Shown: positions 1-4,384 of the stretch, piece after piece
Numbering within the stretch: position 1 is the stretch's first letter
How the letters are laid out: each line of letters begins with the position of its first letter
Origin: Porphyrobacter sp.
GTDB taxonomy: Bacteria > Pseudomonadota > Alphaproteobacteria > Sphingomonadales > Sphingomonadaceae
DNA: 5,508 bases
Direction of reading: 5' to 3'
NCBI GenBank assembly: GCA_018991295.1
Contig: JAGKSZ010000224.1
Coordinates: 1 to 5,508 of the forward strand
The notes under the pieces: model-generated
Seen by the model: only the letters and a program-made list of their open reading frames with translations
Database searches by the model: none
What the model was told of the DNA's origin: nothing
Position numbers and translations under genes: made by a program

Positions 1-43
1 GGGGTCCCCGCGGGCTGGCAAGCCAAGTGGGGGGTGCGGCGCT

Positions 44-64
44 GGGTGGGACGGGGGGCGCGGG
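44..64 (+). other. Putative G-quadruplex motif, plus strand
   Basis: Four G-tracts occur in 21 bases: 44-46, 48-50, 53-58 and 62-64, with loops of 1, 2 and 3 bases. A further G6 tract lies at 29-34, nine bases upstream of the first. This meets the usual G3+ N1-7 pattern with short loops, which favours stable folding. Such motifs arise by chance in GC-rich DNA, so function is unproven. Confidence 0.4.
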
Positions 65-134
65 CCTGTTACACCCACCAAGGCGCCCCGCGTCCGGGTT
101 TGGGTGGCCGCGAAGCGGCGGCGCCGGCACCCGC

Positions 135-178
135 CAGACCCTCTCCAGACCCCCCGCAGACCCCTGCCAGACCCCCGC
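135..178 (+). repeat. Four tandem 11-bp repeats (CAGACCC-type)
   Basis: CAGAC starts at 135, 146, 157 and 168, exactly 11 bases apart. The four units are CAGACCCTCTC, CAGACCCCCCG, CAGACCCCTGC and CAGACCCCCGC. Degenerate half-matching units flank the array: 124-134 matches the last unit at 8 of 11 positions and 179-189 at 7 of 11. The period is close to one helical turn, so each unit presents the same DNA face. This could be a short VNTR, a protein-binding array, or a relic of slippage in C-rich DNA. No coding function is apparent. Confidence 0.75.
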
Positions 179-197
179 TCGCCCCCCTCCACCCCCC
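150..197 (-). other. Putative G-quadruplex on the minus strand (i-motif on plus)
   Basis: On the plus strand, C-tracts lie at 150-155, 161-164, 172-176, 182-187 and 192-197, separated by 5, 7, 5 and 4 bases. The minus strand therefore carries five G-tracts of 4-6 bases, meeting the canonical quadruplex pattern with one tract to spare. The 11-bp repeats produce most of these tracts. The motif ends 17 bases before the parS-like palindrome. Structure is predicted from sequence only. Confidence 0.45.
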
Positions 198-214
198 GCT
201 TCAACCCGGTGTTT

Positions 215-240
215 TGCAATGCTTCACGTGAAACATTGCA
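215..240. promoter_or_regulatory. Near-perfect 26-bp palindrome with a parS-like core (ParB site)
   Basis: Two 13-base arms, beginning TGCAATG and ending CATTGCA, are complementary except for one pair (C222 against A233). The centre is TTCACGTGAA. The inner 16 bases (220-235) read TGCTTCACGTGAAACA. The widely conserved chromosomal parS sequence is TGTTTCACGTGAAACA, so 15 of 16 positions match, differing only at 222. ParB loads at parS to form the partition complex and organise SMC near the origin. The symmetry extends five bases beyond the 16-mer on each side. No T-run follows on either strand, so it is not an intrinsic terminator. It could instead be an operator for the operon starting at 385. 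If it is parS, the window probably lies in the origin-proximal part of a replicon. Confidence 0.65.
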
Positions 241-324
241 CTGCGCCCCGATCTGCGGGAATCGCGCGCTGGTCGATGCCGGCATTCCCGTTCGGGCCGC
301 ATTCATGCTAGAGCCCGACAAGCA

Positions 325-384
325 TCCCCCCACCCCGTCCCCACCCTCTGCCCCACATCCCTTGCGCCCTGCGAACCTCCTCCC
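325..384 (+). promoter_or_regulatory. C-rich, G-poor leader before the sigma gene, rut-like and without a Shine-Dalgarno
   Basis: These 60 bases contain 38 C, 10 T, 6 A and only 6 G. A long C-rich, G-poor transcript is what Rho binds at rut sites, so this leader could be a Rho loading site. No purine-rich Shine-Dalgarno precedes the ATG at 385. Instead the pyrimidine run CCTCCTCCC occupies 376-384 and cannot pair with the 16S 3' end. No in-frame ATG, GTG or TTG occurs between 301 and 384, so the start at 385 stands. Translation is either Shine-Dalgarno-independent or begins on a short or leaderless transcript. Confidence 0.35.
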
Positions 385-897
385 ATGTCCACCACCTTGC
401 AGCTCGAAGAGGCCTACCTTGCGCATCGCGAACGGTTGCTGCGCTTCCTTGCCGCGCGCGGGGCGGGGGAGGCGGCAGAGGATCTGTTGCAGGACCTGTG
501 GCTGCGCCTTGCGGCCGCGCCCGATCCGGTGGCAGCGGCGGGCCTTGCCTATATGATGCGGGCCGCAGACCGCTTGATGATCGATCGCTATCGCTCTGAA
601 AGACAAGCCAATTTGCGCGGGCGAGCATGGGCCGAAGCGCAGCCGGGCGTGGCCGAGGGCATCGCGCCTGCCCCCGATCCGGAGCGCGAAGTGGCCGCGC
701 GGCAGGAAGTGGCGCGCCTTGAGGCGGCGCTCCGCACGCTCCCGCCGCGCGCCGCTGCCATCCTGCGCCGCCACCGCATCGATGGGCACACCCAGCGCGA
801 AATCGCCGCCGAATTCGGCGTCAGTATCAGCACGGTCGAAAGCGATCTGAGGCGCGCCTATGCGACCATCCTCGGGGTGCGGGAGAGCGAGCCATGA
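385..897 (+). CDS. ECF-type RNA polymerase sigma factor, FecI-like
   Basis: This 170-residue protein is a normal length for a group 4 (ECF) sigma factor. Region 2 covers about residues 8-75, including the acidic helix with AEDLLQDLWLRL (31-42) that fits core RNA polymerase binding, and LMIDRYRSER (64-73) matching region 2.4, which reads the -10 element. A variable acidic/Pro linker follows (about 85-105). Region 4 spans about 108-162, with LRTLPPRAAAILRRH (116-130) and a helix-turn-helix near 133-156 (HTQREIAAEFGVSISTVESDL) for -35 recognition. It would act in the cytoplasm, directing RNA polymerase to a small regulon when freed from its anti-sigma factor. The FecR gene and STN receptor immediately downstream place it in the iron-starvation/cell-surface signalling FecI family. 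No Shine-Dalgarno precedes the ATG, which is the only reasonable start. The stop overlaps an ATG at 894. The exact regulon cannot be read from this window. Confidence 0.93.
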   Translation: MSTTLQLEEAYLAHRERLLRFLAARGAGEAAEDLLQDLWLRLAAAPDPVAAAGLAYMMRAADRLMIDRYRSERQANLRGRAWAEAQPGVAEGIAPAPDPEREVAARQEVARLEAALRTLPPRAAAILRRHRIDGHTQREIAAEFGVSISTVESDLRRAYATILGVRESEP

Positions 898-938
898 GGC
901 ACATGAGGCAGAGCCCCCGCGTCTCCGTCTATGAGGCA
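894..938 (+). repeat. Three copies of ATGAGGCA between the sigma and anti-sigma genes
   Basis: ATGAGGCA occurs at 894-901, 903-910 and 931-938. The first two copies are nine bases apart, so they are in frame with each other. The first overlaps the sigma stop codon and the third runs into the FecR Shine-Dalgarno. The 7-mer ATGAGGC recurs at the start codon of the receptor gene (1881-1887). The repeats could be duplicated initiation-region sequence. No binding protein is known to me for this motif. Confidence 0.5.
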
Positions 939-943
939 GGAGA
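938..943 (+). promoter_or_regulatory. Shine-Dalgarno for the FecR-like gene
   Basis: AGGAGA lies nine bases before the ATG at 953, a good match and spacing. It supports that start over the overlapping upstream ATGs at 894 and 903, which are in another frame. Confidence 0.7.
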
Positions 944-952
944 CTGCACGCG

Positions 953-1876
953 ATGACATCCGATCCATCGATCCGCGAAGCCGCCATGAAGTGGGCGATG
1001 GCAACCCGCGCCCCCGACTTTGCCGACTGGGAGGGCTTTACCCACTGGCTGGAGAAAGCCCCGGCCCACGCGGTGGCTTATGACGAAGTGCACTATGCGC
1101 TGGAACAGGCCGATCCGGTGATTATCGCGCTTTGTCAGGAAGATAGTGAACCTGCGGCGGCCAATGACAACGCGCCGGGCTGGCTTGCGTCGCGCCGGGC
1201 ATGGCTGGGCGGAGGCATTGCCGCTGCACTGGTGATGGCGCTTACCTCCGTGCTGTGGCTCGGCCCGCAGCAGGGCGGCCTCCATGAAACGGCACCGGGC
1301 GAGACGCGGCTGATCGCGCTTGATGATGGCAGCACGGTGCAACTGGCAGGCGGCAGCCGGTTGACGATCGAGAGCCCCCGCGCCGCGCAGCTTGAGACTG
1401 GGCAGGCACTGTTCACGATCCGCCATGATGAGGCCAACCCCTTCGTGCTGACCGCGGGGGGCGAGCGGCTGGTCGACGCCGGCACGATCTTCGATGTGCG
1501 GCTGGCGGGCGAGACGCTCGATGTCGCCGTGTCCGAAGGCGCGGTGATCGTCGCGCCCGAACGTCAGGCGATCCGCCTTGATGCGGGCACCCGCGCGGTG
1601 CGAACCAGCGGCCGCTACCGCCTCGCCGCCATCGCCCCTGAAGCGGTGGGCGAATGGAGCCGCGGGCGCATCAGCTTTGAAAATGCCAGCCTTGCCGAAA
1701 TCGCCGCCGAGCTCACCCGCGCCACCGGCACGCGCTTTACCAGTACCGATGCCGCCACGCGCCTGTCCGGCAGTATCGCCACCGATGCCCTGCGCGAGGA
1801 CCCTCGCGCTGTTGCGGGGCTGCTCGGAGTGCGGGTGACCCGGGTGGGAGAGGGCTGGGCCATCGCTGCCCGCTGA
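953..1876 (+). CDS. FecR-family anti-sigma factor / sigma regulator, inner-membrane protein
   Basis: The 307 residues follow the FecR layout. An N-terminal cytoplasmic anti-sigma domain (DUF4880 type, about 7-50) carries the expected tryptophans and the DWEGFTHWLEKAPAHAVAYDEV stretch. A charged RR (81-82) then leads into one transmembrane helix at about 84-103. The periplasmic FecR domain (about 112-205) contains GETRLIALDDGSTVQLAGGS, DAGTIFDVRL and LDVAVSEGAVIV. The C-terminal part (about 233-305) resembles DUF4974/STN and probably contacts the receptor's signalling domain. The protein holds the ECF sigma factor and releases it after regulated proteolysis. Gly177-Thr178 corresponds to the conserved Gly-Thr position where Pseudomonas FecR-like proteins such as FoxR self-cleave, so cleavage here is a reasonable expectation. 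The start is supported by AGGAGA at nine bases. The stop is only four bases before the receptor ATG, so the two genes are certainly co-transcribed. Confidence 0.93.
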   Translation: MTSDPSIREAAMKWAMATRAPDFADWEGFTHWLEKAPAHAVAYDEVHYALEQADPVIIALCQEDSEPAAANDNAPGWLASRRAWLGGGIAAALVMALTSVLWLGPQQGGLHETAPGETRLIALDDGSTVQLAGGSRLTIESPRAAQLETGQALFTIRHDEANPFVLTAGGERLVDAGTIFDVRLAGETLDVAVSEGAVIVAPERQAIRLDAGTRAVRTSGRYRLAAIAPEAVGEWSRGRISFENASLAEIAAELTRATGTRFTSTDAATRLSGSIATDALREDPRAVAGLLGVRVTRVGEGWAIAAR

Positions 1877-1880
1877 TATC

Positions 1881-4310
1881 ATGAGGCCGACAATCGCTCC
1901 TCTTGCCTGCCTCGCCGCGCTGGTCAGCGCCGCGCCGCTGGCTGCGCGCCCGGTGGAGCTGGCAATTCCGGCGGGCACGGTGTCCGAGGCCGCCATCGCC
2001 ATTGCGCGGGCGACGGGGGCGAGCATCGTCATCGCCGACCCCGCGCAGGGCCGCATCCGCATCGGCGCGATCAGGGGCCGGATGGAAGCAGAAGCCGCAG
2101 TCAGGAAGCTGGCCCGCGCCGGAGGGATGGAGGCGGTCAGGGCAGGGCCTGACGCATGGCGGCTGGTCACAGCGCCGCGCCGCGCGGCATCGCGCCCGCA
2201 GCCAGCCCGGCAGGCCCGCACCGCCACCGCCCCCCCCCAGACCACGCCCCCGCCTGCACCCGCCGAAGGCGATCCGATCATCGTAACCGCCACCAAGCGC
2301 GATCTGGCCTATGCGCAGGTGCCTGCGCAGGTCACGCTGCTCGATGGCGCGGTGCTGGAACGCGGCGGCGTGGGCGGGACCGAGAAGATCATGCAGCGCG
2401 CCGCCACGGTTTCCTCCACCTATCTCGGCAGCGGGCGCAACAAGCTGTTCATTCGCGGCATTGCCGATTCGAGCTTCACCGGGCCGACACAGGCGACCGT
2501 GGGCCAGTATTTCGGTGACCTGCGCCTCAGCTACAACGCTCCCGATCCCGATCTGCGCCTGTCGGATATGGAGCGGGTCGAGATTCTCGAAGGGCCGCAG
2601 GGCACGCTTTATGGCGCAGGATCGCTGGGCGGGATCATCCGGCTGGTGCCGCGCGCACCCGAGCCTGGCGAGACCAGCCTGACCGTCACCGGCGGGGCGA
2701 GCCTGATTGCGCACGGCGAACCGGGCGGTGATGCCCATGCGACCATCAACCTGCCGCTGGCGGGCGAGACGGCGACTTTGCGCCTCAACCTCGATGCGGC
2801 GAGCCTTGGCGGCTATATCGACAAGCCCGCCATCGGGCGGCGCAATGTCAATCGCACCGCGATATTCGGCGGGAGGGCCGGGGTGCGGATCGACCTTGCG
2901 CCCGATTGGCAGGCCGATGTGATCGTGCTCGGGCAGGATACCCGCGCCGATGACAGCCAATATGCCGACCGCGCCGGTCGCAGGCTGGAAAGCGGGGCGC
3001 AGGTCACCGAAGGCAGCCGTGCCCAGTACGGGCAGGCGCAGCTGGTGGTGAGCGGGCGGATCGGCGCGGTGCGGGTAAAGTCCTCCACCGGGATCGGCGC
3101 GCAGGATCTTGCCGAACGCTATGACGCAACCCCGCCCGGCGGGCCGCCGCGCCTGTTCAGCCGGGGGGGCGAAACCCGCATGATCGCCAATGAACCCCGC
3201 CTGTGGCAGCCGGTGACGCCCAACGGTTTCGGCTGGGTGCTGGGCACCAGTATCATCGACAATCGCAACACCGTGACCCGCAGGCTCGGCGCGCTTCCCG
3301 CTGCAAGCCTTGCAGGGGGCGCCACCAGTGCCCGGGCAATCATCGCCGCCCTGCCGACCACCACCGGGGTGCGCAACACCGTGTTCGAGATCACCGGTTA
3401 TGGCGAGGCGAGCTACCGCCTGCTCCCGCGCCTGACGCTGGCTACGGGCTTGCGCGTCACCAATGTCGAACTGGGCGGGGCGGGCGAGGATGTGCCCATC
3501 GCCCTTGCGCAGGCCGCCGCTGCCCGCGCCGTCACCGCCCGGCGGCGCGAGACGGCCACCCTGCCTTCTGCGTCAGTGCTGGCCGATATTGGCGACAAGG
3601 GCCGCGCCTATCTGCGCTATCAGGAAGGCTTCCGCCCCGGAGGGTTGGCGGTGGCGGGCGATTTCGTGCGCCAGTTCCGTTCCGATCACGCACGCACCTT
3701 TGAACTGGGCGGCGGCTGGGGGCGGCCGGGGCGCGGGAATTTCGATATTGCCGCCAGTCTCTCGCACACCCGCTGGCGCGATATTCAGGCCGATTTCATC
3801 GATGAAACCGGCCTGCCTTCCACCGCCAATATCGGCAATGGACGGATCTGGGCGGCAAGCCTTTCGGGCAGCGTCCGCCTTGCCCCCGGCCTTCGCGCCG
3901 AAGCCGGGGCGACCTTCAACGACAGCGATGTGGCAGAGCCCGCCATCGTGCCCCTCGCAAGGCTCAGCCGCATTCCCAACATTGCGCGCGTCAGCGGGCG
4001 GGCCGGGCTGCACTGGCGGCGCGATTTTGCCAATGGCACCGTGCTGGAGGCCGATGGCTGGGTCAGCTATATCGGCAAATCGCGCCTCGGCATCGGGCCG
4101 GAGCTGGGCGAATTGCAGGGCGATTACCTCGACAGCGGGGCGATCATCCGCTGGGGGCGCGAAAATGCGGGGCTGACGCTGTCGGTCACCAATATCGCCG
4201 GGCAGGAGGGCAACCGCTTTGCGCTCGGCACGCCGTTTGCCACGGGCCGATCCCAGATCACGCCGCTGCAACCGCGCACCGTGCGGCTGGGGTTTGACGC
4301 GCGCTTCTAG
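1881..4310 (+). CDS. TonB-dependent outer-membrane transducer with STN signalling domain (FecA-type)
   Basis: The 809-residue protein starts with a signal peptide (about 1-22, cleavage near PLAA|RPVE). An STN domain follows (about 24-97, beginning VELAIPAGTVSEAAIAIARA), the periplasmic signalling domain of transducers, which contacts FecR. A Pro/Ala/Arg-rich linker (98-131) leads to a TonB-box-like IIVTATK (133-139). The plug (about 140-258) contains the typical FIRGI and ERVEILEGPQGTLYGAGSLGG segments. The rest (about 262-809) is a 22-strand-type barrel including YLRYQEGFRPGG, and it ends in the outer-membrane Phe terminus (RLGFDARF). It would import a ligand using TonB energy and report its presence to the sigma/anti-sigma pair. 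The ligand cannot be deduced: ferric siderophore, haem and other compounds are all possible, and no uptake or biosynthesis genes lie in view. No Shine-Dalgarno lies close to the ATG. With only four bases after the FecR stop, translational coupling is likely. The gene looks intact. Confidence 0.93.
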   Translation: MRPTIAPLACLAALVSAAPLAARPVELAIPAGTVSEAAIAIARATGASIVIADPAQGRIRIGAIRGRMEAEAAVRKLARAGGMEAVRAGPDAWRLVTAPRRAASRPQPARQARTATAPPQTTPPPAPAEGDPIIVTATKRDLAYAQVPAQVTLLDGAVLERGGVGGTEKIMQRAATVSSTYLGSGRNKLFIRGIADSSFTGPTQATVGQYFGDLRLSYNAPDPDLRLSDMERVEILEGPQGTLYGAGSLGGIIRLVPRAPEPGETSLTVTGGASLIAHGEPGGDAHATINLPLAGETATLRLNLDAASLGGYIDKPAIGRRNVNRTAIFGGRAGVRIDLAPDWQADVIVLGQDTRADDSQYADRAGRRLESGAQVTEGSRAQYGQAQLVVSGRIGAVRVKSSTGIGAQDLAERYDATPPGGPPRLFSRGGETRMIANEPRLWQPVTPNGFGWVLGTSIIDNRNTVTRRLGALPAASLAGGATSARAIIAALPTTTGVRNTVFEITGYGEASYRLLPRLTLATGLRVTNVELGGAGEDVPIALAQAAAARAVTARRRETATLPSASVLADIGDKGRAYLRYQEGFRPGGLAVAGDFVRQFRSDHARTFELGGGWGRPGRGNFDIAASLSHTRWRDIQADFIDETGLPSTANIGNGRIWAASLSGSVRLAPGLRAEAGATFNDSDVAEPAIVPLARLSRIPNIARVSGRAGLHWRRDFANGTVLEADGWVSYIGKSRLGIGPELGELQGDYLDSGAIIRWGRENAGLTLSVTNIAGQEGNRFALGTPFATGRSQITPLQPRTVRLGFDARF

Positions 4311-4324
4311 AATTTTTTTGGTCC

Positions 4325-4342
4325 GCCCCCAAGGCAGGGGGC
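4325..4342 (+). other. GC hairpin in the leader between the receptor and solenoid genes
   Basis: GCCCCC (4325-4330) pairs perfectly with GGGGGC (4337-4342) around the six-base loop AAGGCA. A T7 run lies just before it (4313-4319), directly after the receptor stop, but none follows, so it is not a standard intrinsic terminator for plus-strand transcription. On the minus strand the run would read as A. The hairpin could stabilise the 3' end of the upstream mRNA or form part of the downstream gene's leader. Confidence 0.45.
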
Positions 4343-4353
4343 CGCCGGCTCCG

Positions 4354-4378
4354 TCTCCTGTTCGAAAAGACCAGGAGG
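4354..4378 (+). promoter_or_regulatory. Shine-Dalgarno-sequestering hairpin before the TTG-start gene
   Basis: The Shine-Dalgarno AGGAGG occupies 4373-4378, six bases before TTG at 4385. CTCCTG (4355-4360) is fully complementary to CAGGAG (4372-4377), and a T-G wobble (4354 with 4378) can extend the stem to seven pairs. The loop is 11 bases (4361-4371). In this fold the whole Shine-Dalgarno is paired. Opening by temperature, a bound factor or ribosome traffic from the receptor gene would be needed for efficient initiation. A simple weak hairpin without regulatory meaning is also possible. Confidence 0.5.
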
Positions 4379-4384
4379 AACCCC

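Larger units (their letters stand above)
1..384. other. Structured intergenic region upstream of the sigma-factor operon
   Basis: No convincing gene is seen in these 384 bases. One plus-strand frame stays open from base 1 to the TGA at 229-231, but its translation is a low-complexity Pro/Arg/Ala string with no recognisable domain, so it is probably chance openness in GC-rich DNA. The region is instead rich in structure: G-tracts on the plus strand, 11-bp tandem repeats, a parS-like palindrome and a C-rich leader, each listed separately. A sigma70-like -10 could lie at CATGCT (304-309), but no good -35 sits 16-18 bases before it, so no promoter is called. The sigma-factor operon promoter should lie between about 240 and 384. 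Confidence 0.7.
894..956 (+). other. 20-codon mini-ORF bridging the sigma and anti-sigma genes (possible coupling leader)
   Basis: An ATG at 894-896 overlaps the sigma stop (ATGA). It opens a 20-codon frame that ends with TGA at 954-956, which overlaps the FecR start codon at 953 (again ATGA). The frame therefore fills the 55-base gap exactly, with stop/start overlaps at both ends. Its peptide (starting MRHMRQ) resembles nothing recognised. Ribosomes finishing the sigma gene could re-initiate here and pass to FecR, which would link sigma and anti-sigma synthesis. FecR has its own Shine-Dalgarno, so the mini-ORF is not required, and chance is quite possible. Confidence 0.2.

Noticed and set aside
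1..192. Minus-strand GTG-start frame running off the left edge
   Set aside because: It starts inside the G-tract block and encodes a Gly/Arg string followed by Pro-rich sequence. No ribosome binding site or domain is seen.
1..231. Open plus-strand frame from the window edge, possibly the 3' end of an upstream gene
   Set aside because: The translation is Pro/Arg/Ala-rich without a domain, crosses the tandem repeats, and stops inside the parS-like palindrome. I cannot exclude a short tail of an upstream gene, but nothing supports it.
276..285. 10-bp perfect palindrome ATGCCGGCAT
   Set aside because: It is short, symmetry ends at once on both sides, and such GC-rich decamers are common at this composition.
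929..2296. 455-codon minus-strand open frame opposite FecR and the receptor start
   Set aside because: It lies antisense to two genes with clear domains. Its translation is low-complexity (Ala/Arg/Gly) with no recognisable fold, which is typical of antisense openness in GC-rich codon use.
1737..2960. 407-codon minus-strand open frame inside the receptor gene
   Set aside because: It is the antisense shadow of the STN, plug and early barrel coding sequence, with no domain or ribosome binding site of its own.
3463..4176. 237-codon plus-strand frame within the barrel region
   Set aside because: It is out of frame with the intact receptor and its product is Pro/Ala/Ser/Arg-rich, with no signal or motif.
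4294..4299. TTGACG as a -35 element for the solenoid gene
   Set aside because: It codes for part of the conserved receptor C-terminus and no -10-like hexamer lies 16-18 bases downstream.
385..4310. Lasso-peptide or siderophore cluster linked to the sigma/FecR/receptor genes
   Set aside because: Such clusters can carry this regulatory trio, but no precursor peptide, processing enzyme, isopeptidase or synthetase gene is present in the window.
4311..4342. T7 run and GC hairpin after the receptor gene as an intrinsic terminator
   Set aside because: The order is wrong on both strands: on plus the T-run precedes the hairpin and no stem forms before it, and on minus the run after the hairpin is A. 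Readthrough into the next gene is therefore plausible.
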